Positions 1 through 6,355 of a stretch of DNA of 12,876 nt are shown piece after piece. This DNA is from Akkermansia muciniphila (GTDB taxonomy: Bacteria; Verrucomicrobiota; Verrucomicrobiia; Verrucomicrobiales; Akkermansiaceae): positions 1 to 12,876 of the forward strand of contig SFDX01000045.1 of assembly GCA_004557455.1 (NCBI GenBank). The letters are read 5' to 3'. The translations under genes and the position numbers were made by a program. The notes under the pieces were generated by a model. That model did not search any database, was not told where the DNA came from, and worked only from the letters and a program-made list of their open reading frames with translations. Position 1 is the stretch's first letter, and each line of letters starts with the position of its first letter.

Positions 1-231
1 GTGCTGACGGCCCTGGAACTGAGCGCCGAAGCGGGGACCCTGCGGAGCAAAGCCACGGAAGCCCTGCTGCTGACCGCCGCGCACACCGTGCTGACGGCCT
101 TGGAACTGAGCGCCGAAGCGGGGACCCTGCGGAGCGAAGCCGCGGAAGCCCTGCTGCTGACCGCCGCGCACACCGTGCTGACGGCCCTGGAACTGAGCGC
201 CGAAGCGGGGACCCTGCGGAGCGAAGCCGGT
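1..231 (-). repeat. 87-bp coding tandem repeat, two full copies and a partial third
   Basis: Units lie at 1-87, 88-174 and 175 to about 231, each 87 bp (29 codons), so reading frame is kept. The two full copies differ at only a few bases, including synonymous changes such as ggc/ggt, pointing to recent duplication or gene conversion. The array reaches the left edge, so the total copy number cannot be read here. Confidence 0.95.
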
Positions 232-669
232 GCGGGAAACCTGCATGTTGGGGCGACCGAACTCATTCCAACGGGCAGCCTTCATGCCGCGACGAGCATC
301 GGCCTGACGCACAGCCTTGCGGGCCTCCTGCGGGTTGAAGGTAGCCATGCGCTGCATCCAGACGTTGAAGCTGAGCTTGTTGTTACCACGGCGCGGACCC
401 TGAGCACCCTTGTGACGACCCTGAGCACCGCCCTTGCAGCCGTGCTTCGGGCCCTTCTGACCCTTCATACCGCGGGGACCCTGCGGGCCCTGAGCGGCGG
501 CGGGAGCCGGAGCGGGCTGACCCTTGAACTCGATGGGGGACTGCACAGGGGCGGGAGCCTGCGGAGCAGCAACCGGAGCCGGAGCAGGGGCGGGAGCAGG
601 GGCCGGGGCGGCCTCTTGAGCGAACACGGGCAGAGCCGCGAACAGTGCGATGAGGAGTGATTTCTTCAT
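1..669 (-). CDS. Secreted Gly/Gln/Arg-rich protein with 29-residue tandem repeats (3' end outside window)
   Basis: The visible part is 223 residues; the frame is still open at base 1, so the C-terminus is missing. It starts MKKSLLIALFAALPVFA with a likely signal-peptidase I site before QE, predicting export. Next come an Ala-Pro spacer (about residues 19-42), a short basic collagen-like stretch with GPQGPRG and many Lys/Arg, and a non-repetitive helical-looking segment (about 96-140). From residue 148 a 29-residue unit (FAPQGPRFGAQFQGRQHG then VRGGQQQGFRG) is repeated. The composition (Gly, Gln, Arg, Phe) suggests a disordered, strongly basic surface or matrix protein. No enzymatic motif is visible and no family is recognised. 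The minus frame is preferred over the open plus frame because only it gives a clean signal peptide. No clear ribosome-binding site; the leader before the ATG is A-rich. Confidence 0.85.
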   Translation of the reverse strand, partial: MKKSLLIALFAALPVFAQEAAPAPAPAPAPAPVAAPQAPAPVQSPIEFKGQPAPAPAAAQGPQGPRGMKGQKGPKHGCKGGAQGRHKGAQGPRRGNNKLSFNVWMQRMATFNPQEARKAVRQADARRGMKAARWNEFGRPNMQVSRTGFAPQGPRFGAQFQGRQHGVRGGQQQGFRGFAPQGPRFGAQFQGRQHGVRGGQQQGFRGFAPQGPRFGAQFQGRQH

Positions 670-699
670 GTTTTTTCTTTCTTTTTTTTGAGGAGTGGC

Positions 700-716
700 G
701 GAGGCTTTGTGCCTCC
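700..716 (-). promoter_or_regulatory. Hairpin in the leader of the repeat-protein gene
   Basis: GGAGGC and GCCTCC form a perfect 6-bp stem around a 5-base loop, ending about 30 bases before the minus-strand ATG at 669. Neither side has the T-run needed for an intrinsic terminator in the leftward direction; an A-rich stretch follows instead. It may be a leader structure or a weak end for the ankyrin operon. The 104-bp gap 670-773 holds nothing else I can support. Confidence 0.4.
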
Positions 717-773
717 CTTACACCCATGAGAACGAAGGCCTCTGCAGAAAATCTACAGCTTTTTTGAAAAAAA

Positions 774-1895
774 TCACCAACGCGGGGTATTTCCGGCGAT
801 GTCCCGGGCCTCGGTCTCTGCCCCGCGGGCAATCAGGAGGTTGGCCATCTCCGGGGTCTCGGCATAAAAGAGGGGCGTACACCCATCCACATCCTCCGCT
901 TCGATATCGGCCCCGTGATCGAGCAGAAGTCGCACCACGTCCGGCCGCCCCTCCCGCACAGCAAGCGAGAGCGGCGTGGCGGCACCCTCAAAGGCCACGC
1001 CGTCCACCTCGGCACCGTGCTTCAGTAAAAGCTGCACCATGGCAAGGGAACCCTGCTGAACCGCGAGACCCAAGGGCAGCTCATACCACCCGCGCAGGCG
1101 GTGCGTCAGCGCATCCGCACGGCGCAGCAGCATGCGCTCCATAGCCTGCAAACTGTCGCACTCAATAGCGTCCCCCAAGGGTTCATCATCCCCCACACCG
1201 ATGACATCGGCTCCGCGGTCCATCAGCCAATCGACCATCTCCGCCCGATTCCGCCGCGCCGCTGCGCACAGAGCAGCGTGGGCATGCTGCACAGCCGCAC
1301 CGGCGGACTCCATCAGCTCCGCCATGGCTCGCTGACCGAACAAAGCCGCCCAAACCAGGGGAGTCCTGCCCTCTGCATCCGGTTCATCGGGGTCGTTACC
1401 TGCGGCCAACAGCTCCCGCACCTCGGCCTCCCGACCGCGCAGAACGGCGTAGGCGAGCGGGGAAAACACTGCCGACGTGCGCGCCCCGAGTGACTCGAAA
1501 AGCTGCACCGTCTCCTCATCGCCGGAGCAGCAGGCATCGTCCATCAGCTCGCATGCCTCATCCGACTCTGCCGACCAATCTGCCCCCGCAGCCAGCAGTA
1601 GGCGCACATTCTCGGCCCTGCCGTGCATGGCTGCTATCTTCAAGGGAGTCCACAGACCCATGGACGTATCACGCACGGCGTTCACGTTTGCCCCTGCGCG
1701 GATGAGCAGGCGCACCGTCTCCGGGGCATCGTGCTGACACGCCCCCATGAGGGGAGTCTCCCCATAGGAAGAAGGGGTGTTCACATCTGCCCCCTGCGCC
1801 AGGAGGGCCCGCACCTTTTCCCCGTCCCCGGCGTAAGCAGCGTTGAGCATGCGCTCCTCCGGAGTAGGAAGGTGTTTTTCGCGGCGGCGGCTCAT
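774..1895 (-). CDS. Ankyrin-repeat protein
   Basis: A 373-residue protein made almost entirely of about ten ankyrin repeats (consensus pieces such as GETPLMGACQ, VRLLLAAGAD, GRTPLVWAALFG, TPLSLAVREGRPDVVRLLLD, HGADIEAEDVDGCTPLFYA). Ankyrin stacks are protein-binding scaffolds. There is no signal peptide or membrane segment, so a cytosolic location is likely. The start at 1895 was chosen because its ATG overlaps the upstream TGA by four bases (ATGA), implying translational coupling; the frame stays open further upstream but would overlap the neighbour. The protein stops inside the first strand of a further repeat (GNTPRW), without a usual C-terminal cap. As last gene of a three-gene operon it may bind the cytosolic parts of the membrane protein encoded just before it; that is inference. 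Confidence 0.88.
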   Translation of the reverse strand: MSRRREKHLPTPEERMLNAAYAGDGEKVRALLAQGADVNTPSSYGETPLMGACQHDAPETVRLLIRAGANVNAVRDTSMGLWTPLKIAAMHGRAENVRLLLAAGADWSAESDEACELMDDACCSGDEETVQLFESLGARTSAVFSPLAYAVLRGREAEVRELLAAGNDPDEPDAEGRTPLVWAALFGQRAMAELMESAGAAVQHAHAALCAAARRNRAEMVDWLMDRGADVIGVGDDEPLGDAIECDSLQAMERMLLRRADALTHRLRGWYELPLGLAVQQGSLAMVQLLLKHGAEVDGVAFEGAATPLSLAVREGRPDVVRLLLDHGADIEAEDVDGCTPLFYAETPEMANLLIARGAETEARDIAGNTPRW

Positions 1896-3193
1896 TTCTT
1901 CTCGTTCAGGCAAGGCGGCAGCTCCGCCTCCGGCCAAGCGTAGGGTTGCATATTCTCCTCGCCGCAGCTCCACTGCAGAACTTTCTTCACCCGCAGCTTC
2001 TCATCCAGGGTCACAGACCAAGACCCGTAGAAGGTGCCGAACGAGAGGTGGCGCTCCGGGGTTCCGGCGGAGATGGTGAGGGAGGCGTACTGAAGGTACT
2101 CGCGGGGCTGGAAGCGCTCGGCCAGCTCGTAGACCTTGTCCTGCGACATCCGGACTACCTCGTCCTCCTGCGAAGGGAAAACACGGGCCCACACAAAAGA
2201 AAGCAGCAGAGCGACGCCCGCCACCCAACGCAGCACGAGCTCCGCCCGCGGATGGCTGATGCGCAGGCTGCCGATGGGCACCGGCAGAACAAGATCGTTC
2301 GGCAGGAACAAGAGGACAGGCCCATAGGAGGTCATGATGGCTTGTTTATGCTGCCCGCGCACCACCTTGACAGGCTCCTTTCCGAAAGTCACCCGCCACC
2401 AACCCCGGTGGCCGGAGATACACAACGTCTTACCCGACTGGCTCCACTGCCAGTCCGGCTCCTTCGTCAGCTTGCGGTAGAGCGGCTCCAAGGTTCGCCC
2501 GGGACGGCAGAACAGCGAGACAAGACAGAAGAAGAGCAGAAAGATACCCCAAGAGTTCATCCACGTGGACTCTCCCAACCATAGCATCAGGGACAACACC
2601 AGCCCAACGGGGTACAGCCAAACCCACGAGGCACACGGGCGGGTCTTCAAGTCGGCCAAGCGGGAGACCTCGCGGACATAGGTTTCATCAAATTGCTCAC
2701 GGTGCACCTCCGCTCCCTCCGGATGCGGCGGTATCGCCATCGGCCCCGGATCCCCGACCTTGAGACGCTCCTGCTCCAGTGCCTCGACAAAAGCCGCCGC
2801 CTGCGGGTTGTTCCGCACATTGAATAAGAGGGCACCGGTGGTCGACTGCACCAACAGCATCCCGCGCACCGAGATACAGCGGGTCACGCGCTTCAGGGGG
2901 AAGAAGTTCTGTATACGCCCCTCCCCCCACTCCGTCAGCAGCCCTCCGTCCACCAAGCGCAGAGTGGCACCCGCGCTGCGACCGGAGCGGTGGTAGAGAC
3001 AGGCATCCACCATGGAGGGTACATAGGCGATCAGCGCTGTGAGCACGGCCACCGCATAGACCCACCACGAGGCCCCCTCCGCGTATACCACCACGGCCGC
3101 AACTCCGACAACGACAGCGATGACGAGGGGGCTGATCCGCATGATGGCCATGCACTGCCCCAAGGTAAGCGGCTCGGTTTTCAGCTCCTGCAT
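1892..3193 (-). CDS. Five-helix membrane protein of unknown function with two possible PH-like domains
   Basis: A 433-residue protein. Hydrophobic segments lie at about residues 21-40, 43-62, 189-206, 212-229 and 320-338, with no cleavable signal peptide. Two soluble stretches (about 76-142 and 233-312) look like paired beta-rich modules: each begins with a charged or aromatic strand and contains a run such as GMLLVQSTTGALLFNV or YGPVLLFLPNDLVLPV. This resembles YcxB/bacterial PH-like domains, but the match is by eye and weak. The C-terminal about 75 residues form another polar, beta-looking domain ending in CLNEKK. It lies 21 bp after the isomerase gene and overlaps the ankyrin gene by 4 bp, so the three are probably one transcript. 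I do not recognise a named family. Confidence 0.8.
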   Translation of the reverse strand: MQELKTEPLTLGQCMAIMRISPLVIAVVVGVAAVVVYAEGASWWVYAVAVLTALIAYVPSMVDACLYHRSGRSAGATLRLVDGGLLTEWGEGRIQNFFPLKRVTRCISVRGMLLVQSTTGALLFNVRNNPQAAAFVEALEQERLKVGDPGPMAIPPHPEGAEVHREQFDETYVREVSRLADLKTRPCASWVWLYPVGLVLSLMLWLGESTWMNSWGIFLLFFCLVSLFCRPGRTLEPLYRKLTKEPDWQWSQSGKTLCISGHRGWWRVTFGKEPVKVVRGQHKQAIMTSYGPVLLFLPNDLVLPVPIGSLRISHPRAELVLRWVAGVALLLSFVWARVFPSQEDEVVRMSQDKVYELAERFQPREYLQYASLTISAGTPERHLSFGTFYGSWSVTLDEKLRVKKVLQWSCGEENMQPYAWPEAELPPCLNEKK

Positions 3194-3214
3194 GTTGCGG
3201 TGGGCGGTAAGGGG

Positions 3215-4243
3215 TTAAATAAAGGTACGGATGACCGCCTTGTTGCGCAGGCGCTCCACCCAGCGGCGGTACTGCTGCTCGCTCTGCTTGCGGCGCACGG
3301 CGGCATCCACCTCCGCCTTCACCTTTTCCAGCGGCGGGGCAGGGGCCAAGCGGCGTTCCTTCACCTTCACGATGGTGAGACCCTGCGGCGAGCCGAGCGG
3401 GCCGACCAGCTCCCCGGGTTTAGCGCTGAAGACAATGTTGGCGAACTCCACGGCCAAATCCTTGCGCTTGATGAGGGGCCACTCCCCGCCGTTCTCGGCA
3501 TGGGCATCGCGGGAAAACTCCTTGGCGGCATCCGCAAAGCTGATGCGCCCGGCCTTGATGTCCGCCACCAGCTGCTTGGCGCGCGCATACTGCGCCTCCG
3601 GGGTTGCGGCCATGTTGCCTGCCTCAAAGGGCAGGAAGATTTTGTAGTAAGAGATGGCATCCTCGAACACATCCCGGTACTCGGACTTGGTGGCGTTGTA
3701 CTCCGCGCGCAGTTCATCCGGGGTGGGCGGCAGGTCGCGTTCATAGCGGGTATTGCGCATGGACCCGGCCTGGAGTTCTCGGCGGACGGATTCGCGGTAC
3801 TCGCCCATGGTCATGCCGGCGCGGGCCAGGTTCTGCAGGAAGGTGTCGCGATTGCCGTTGAACTGCATGAGAATGCGGCGGCTGATCTCGCGGTCCACGA
3901 TTTCCTCCTTGATCATGTAGCCCTTATTCTCAAACTCGCTGAGGACGAGCTCGCGCTCGATGAGCTCGCGGAGCACCTGCTTCTTGGCCTTCACCAGTTC
4001 TGCATTGAAGCGCGGCCCCTGCTCCGGGTACAGCATCATCAGCTCATGTACATAGGGGGCCAGGCGCTGGCGCACCTCGCCGGCGGTAATCGGGCGTCCG
4101 TTCACCGTGGCGGCCACCCTGTTGACCATCATGGGGCGGTTCTGCGCCGCCGCGGGCTTCTCCGCAGCGGCCGATACAGCCACCGCGCTCACGCTCAACA
4201 ACACCGCCATCGCTCGGTACAGCACACGCTTCATCTCGTTCAT
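3215..4243 (-). CDS. SurA/PpiC-type periplasmic peptidyl-prolyl cis-trans isomerase
   Basis: A 342-residue protein of parvulin-type foldase architecture. Residues 1-27 form a signal peptide (MKRVLYRAMAVLLSVSAVAV, then SAAAEK). Residues about 39-165 match the SurA N-terminal chaperone region (VAATVNGRPITAGEV, then a helical block with RELIERELVLSEFENKG). Residues about 195-297 form one PpiC rotamase domain (ISYYKIFLP, FADAAKEFSRD, ENGGEWPLIKR, PGELVGPLGSPQGLTIVKV). SurA proteins help fold outer-membrane proteins; E. coli SurA has two rotamase domains, so the single one here is closer to PrsA- or PpiC-like lengths. The start at 4243 is uncertain: ATG at 4234 also fits. First gene of the leftward operon with the membrane and ankyrin genes. 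Confidence 0.9.
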   Translation of the reverse strand: MNEMKRVLYRAMAVLLSVSAVAVSAAAEKPAAAQNRPMMVNRVAATVNGRPITAGEVRQRLAPYVHELMMLYPEQGPRFNAELVKAKKQVLRELIERELVLSEFENKGYMIKEEIVDREISRRILMQFNGNRDTFLQNLARAGMTMGEYRESVRRELQAGSMRNTRYERDLPPTPDELRAEYNATKSEYRDVFEDAISYYKIFLPFEAGNMAATPEAQYARAKQLVADIKAGRISFADAAKEFSRDAHAENGGEWPLIKRKDLAVEFANIVFSAKPGELVGPLGSPQGLTIVKVKERRLAPAPPLEKVKAEVDAAVRRKQSEQQYRRWVERLRNKAVIRTFI

Positions 4244-4249
4244 GAGCCT

Positions 4250-4277
4250 ATTCTACCACATTTTATCACCCAATCAA
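4250..4277 (-). promoter_or_regulatory. Promoter of the isomerase operon (minus strand)
   Basis: Reading the minus strand, TTGATT (4272-4277) and TAGAAT (4250-4255) are separated by 16 bases, and the -10 is preceded by TG one base away, an extended -10. Only six bases separate the -10 from the ATG at 4243, so transcription should start at or next to that ATG. Confidence 0.6.
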
Positions 4278-4305
4278 CACTCTTCTTCGTCACTGGCACA
4301 GTTTC

Positions 4306-4337
4306 TGCTCGCCAAGGCGGGAAAAATGTGCTAGAAC
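4306..4337 (+). promoter_or_regulatory. Promoter of the aminotransferase gene, extended -10 type
   Basis: TAGAAC at 4332-4337 is preceded by TG at the extended -10 position. At the -35 distance (17-base spacer) lies TCGCCA within TGCTCGCCAAG (4306-4316). The same 11-mer at the same distance from an equivalent -10 is found before the gene at 6356. Predicted transcript start is near 4344, giving a leader of about 22 bases. Confidence 0.5.
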
Positions 4338-4365
4338 ATGGAGGAACCCATCTTTTTTTACAGAT

Positions 4366-5457
4366 ATGGCGATGAAACTGTTTATCCCCGGTCCGACCAT
4401 CGTGTCGGAGTCCATCCTCAAGGAGCTCAGCCGCCCCATGATCAGCCACCGCTCCAAGCTGGCCTCCGAAATCCAGAAGCGCATCTCCGACAACCTGCAG
4501 AAGGTGCTCTTTACGGAGAACCGCATCCTGCTCTCCACTTCCTCCGGCTCCGGCCTCATGGAGGGCGCCATCCGCTCCTGCACGGCCAAGCGCGCCGCCG
4601 TGTTCTCCATCGGCGCTTTCGGTGACAAGTGGTTCAAGATGGCCAAGACCAACGGCATCCCGGCGGATAAGTTCTCAAGCCCCATGGGCCAGCCCACCAC
4701 CCCGGAGATGGTCGATGAGGCTCTCTCCACCGGTAAGTACGACCTCATCACCGTCACCCACAACGAGACGTCCTCCGGCATTCAGAACCCGGTGGAGGAG
4801 ATCGCCGAGGTGATGAAGAAGTACCCGGATGTGATCTGGTGCGTGGATGCCGTTTCCTCCGCCGCCGGTTCGAAGATTGAGACGGATAAGCTGGGCATCG
4901 ACGTGCTCATCACCTCCACGCAGAAGGCTCTCGCACTGCCCCCGGGCATGGCTATCGCGGCCGTCAGCACCAAGGCTTACGAGCGTACCGCTCAGGTGGA
5001 GCACCGCGGCCTGTACTTCGACCTGCGCAACCTCTGGGATTTCATCGACAAGAAGAACTACCAGTACACCTCCACCCCCTGCCTTTCCATCATGTACGCC
5101 ATGGATGCCCAGCTGCAGCATATCGTCAATGAGGAGGGCATCGAGAACCGCTTTGCTCGCCATCAGCAGATGGCGGAGTTCACCCGCGCCTGGGCGGATG
5201 AGTACTTCTCCGTCTACCCGAACCGCAAGTACCTTTCCCGCACGCTCACGGTCATCGACTCTCATCCCAAGGGCAGCTGCGAGATGATCAACGTGCCGGC
5301 GCTCAACAAGGAGCTCGCTCCGCACAACATGCTCATCGGCAACGGCTACGGTGATCTCAAGGATAAGACCTTCCGCATTGCCCACATGGGCGAGCTGACC
5401 ATGGACCACATGAAGGAGATTACCTCCACCATCGTGGACATCCTCAAGCTCAAGTAA
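4366..5457 (+). CDS. Class V PLP-dependent aminotransferase (alanine/serine-glyoxylate or phosphoserine transaminase type)
   Basis: A 363-residue full-length member of fold-type I class V aminotransferases. The N-terminal FIPGPT motif is typical of the serine-glyoxylate/alanine-glyoxylate group. SGSG at 60-63 fits the cofactor phosphate loop, D161 in CVDAVSSAAG would pair with the pyridine nitrogen, K187 in STQKAL is the expected Schiff-base lysine, and R337 in FRIAHMG fits the substrate carboxylate site. Amino-group transfer between serine, alanine or phosphoserine and a keto acid is likely. Some phyla lacking the usual SerC use this group for serine synthesis, so that role is possible but not shown. 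ATG at 4366 is used; ATG at 4372 is an alternative. No Shine-Dalgarno motif at the proper distance. Followed at once by a strong terminator. Confidence 0.9.
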   Translation: MAMKLFIPGPTIVSESILKELSRPMISHRSKLASEIQKRISDNLQKVLFTENRILLSTSSGSGLMEGAIRSCTAKRAAVFSIGAFGDKWFKMAKTNGIPADKFSSPMGQPTTPEMVDEALSTGKYDLITVTHNETSSGIQNPVEEIAEVMKKYPDVIWCVDAVSSAAGSKIETDKLGIDVLITSTQKALALPPGMAIAAVSTKAYERTAQVEHRGLYFDLRNLWDFIDKKNYQYTSTPCLSIMYAMDAQLQHIVNEEGIENRFARHQQMAEFTRAWADEYFSVYPNRKYLSRTLTVIDSHPKGSCEMINVPALNKELAPHNMLIGNGYGDLKDKTFRIAHMGELTMDHMKEITSTIVDILKLK

Positions 5458-5471
5458 CCCTCAACCCACCG

Positions 5472-5514
5472 GCGGCGGGGCAGCTCGGTTCGCTCGCCCC
5501 GCCGCTTGTTTCTT
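5472..5514 (+). terminator. Strong intrinsic terminator after the aminotransferase gene
   Basis: GCGGCGGGGC (5472-5481) pairs perfectly with GCCCCGCCGC (5496-5505), a 10-bp G+C stem with a 14-base loop that can itself close by AGC/GCT, followed by TTGTTTCTT. It begins 14 bases after the stop at 5457, and its T-rich tail runs directly into the thioesterase ATG at 5515. Confidence 0.85.
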
Positions 5515-5943
5515 ATGACGGCTCCCCAATTCTCCCTCCCCTACCGGGTGATGTACTACGACACCGATATGGGCGGCGTGGTGCACAACTTGGCCTACCT
5601 CCGCTGGGTGGAGGAGGCGCGCACCAAGATGTCCGAGGCGCTCGGTATGGACTACGTTACCCTCGCGCGCGAGAAGAATCAACACTGCGTGCTCGTGCAC
5701 CACGATGTCACCTACCTCTCCCCGGCCTTGCCTTTCGATGATGTGGTCGTGAACGGTTGGGTGGAGCGCGCCGAAAACGCCAGCATCTACTTCCTCTTCG
5801 AGGTCCGCCGCCCGTCGGACAACACCCTCTGCGTAATCGTCCGCCAACGCCTCGCCCTCGTCCAAATGCCCCAAGGCCGCGTCCTCCGCATCCCCAAGGA
5901 GTGGAAGGCCCTCGCCGCCCCGGCTCAGACTTCAGACCACTGA
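5515..5943 (+). CDS. YbgC-like hotdog-fold acyl-CoA thioesterase
   Basis: A 142-residue single-domain hotdog protein, normal length for the 4-hydroxybenzoyl-CoA thioesterase/YbgC group. The signature is clear near the N-terminus: YRVMYYDTDMGGVVHNLAYL followed by RWVEEAR, with D16 in DTD being the usual catalytic aspartate of this group. It should hydrolyse acyl-CoA thioesters in the cytosol; in Proteobacteria YbgC sits with tol-pal, but no tol genes lie here. ATG at 5515 is chosen over the upstream TTG at 5506, which lies within the terminator stem-tail. Because a terminator abuts the start, expression must rely on readthrough or an unseen promoter. The last five codons lie in an arm of the intergenic repeat, so its C-terminal tail (TSDH) was probably altered by that element. 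Confidence 0.9.
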   Translation: MTAPQFSLPYRVMYYDTDMGGVVHNLAYLRWVEEARTKMSEALGMDYVTLAREKNQHCVLVHHDVTYLSPALPFDDVVVNGWVERAENASIYFLFEVRRPSDNTLCVIVRQRLALVQMPQGRVLRIPKEWKALAAPAQTSDH

Positions 5944-6191
5944 GGCAGCAGCGGGCGAGAGGCTAAGGACTGCGGAATAAAAGGAATTTTCGGAGACTGA
6001 TTAGCCTTCAAAGCTTCGGCAAGATGACGAGGCAAGTTCATAGTAGGTGGCTTCAAGAAAACATCAAGGAAGCTACTACCCCGGCGGCGTGAAGTCTGAA
6101 CCGGGACAGGCAGGCCGCAAACTCTCCCAAAATTCCTTTTATTCCGCGGTCAGCAACTTCTCGGTTCCTACTACCACAGCGGTGTGAAGTC
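5928..6191. repeat. Long inverted repeat with 63-bp arms
   Basis: The left arm (5928-5990) and the reverse complement of the right arm (6129-6191) align without gaps over 63 bases, about 48 identical by hand count. The inner 19 bases (GCGGAATAAAAGGAATTTT, 5972-5990 versus 6129-6147) are perfect. The 138-base centre holds a second hairpin: TAGTAG (6041-6046) and CTTC (6051-6054) pair with GAAG (6069-6072) and CTACTA (6073-6078), leaving a 4-base bulge. The left arm covers the last codons of the thioesterase gene. No reading frame is supported inside. It could be a miniature transposable element, a structured RNA or a REP-like element. Confidence 0.8.
6072..6191 (-). repeat. Dispersed intergenic repeat, copy 1
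   Basis: Read on the minus strand, this module starts GACTTCACACCGCTGTGG at 6191 and ends GCCGCCGGGGTAGTAGC at 6072, two related half-units about 95 bases apart. The same arrangement is found on the plus strand at 7694-7802: the first 32 bases match at about 26 positions and the last 41 at 31, with a roughly 9-base internal deletion between. Confidence 0.75.
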
Positions 6192-6293
6192 TCGTCCGTG
6201 TGAGGTGCGGACTCCTTTCTCCGCCGCCGGTGCGGCTCGGCGGGCGGTCGTTAGAGGTGCGTTGCACTCTTGTTGCACTTTAATCGGTCTTTT
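6192..6293 (+). promoter_or_regulatory. Upstream region of the PA14-like gene with paired direct repeats
   Basis: GTTGCACT occurs at 6261-6268 and again at 6272-6279, start to start 11 bases, about one helical turn, ending roughly 17 bases before the promoter -35 region. This spacing is typical of an operator for a dimeric or cooperatively binding regulator. Two G+C hairpins lie further upstream: GTCCG/CGGAC (6194-6198 with 6208-6212) and CCGCCG/CGGCGG (6221-6226 with 6238-6243). Neither has a T-tract. No gene is seen. Confidence 0.4.
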
Positions 6294-6325
6294 TGCTCGC
6301 CAAGCGGTTCGGGATGTGATACAAC
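6294..6325 (+). promoter_or_regulatory. Promoter of the PA14-like gene, extended -10 type
   Basis: TACAAC at 6320-6325 is preceded by TG at the extended -10 position, and TCGCCA (6297-6302) lies 17 bases upstream inside TGCTCGCCAAG (6294-6304). The layout duplicates the promoter at 4306-4337. Predicted start near 6332 gives a leader of about 24 bases. Confidence 0.55.
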
Positions 6326-6355
6326 TAAGGCCGTAAACATCATTCTTTCACGCAT

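Noticed and set aside
1..231. CRISPR-like array
   Set aside because: Units are contiguous 87-bp copies with no variable spacers and stay in one coding frame.
1..660. 219-residue plus-strand frame over the tandem repeats
   Set aside because: Also repetitive, but lacks a signal peptide; the minus frame has one and a natural protein composition.
750..776. Terminator of the ankyrin operon at the A/T-rich run
   Set aside because: The T6/A7 pairing has no G+C stem, so it does not meet the form of an intrinsic terminator.
2990..4375. 461-residue plus-strand frame over the isomerase gene
   Set aside because: The minus frame has a signal peptide and a PpiC domain; the plus frame has no recognisable feature and spans the divergent promoters.
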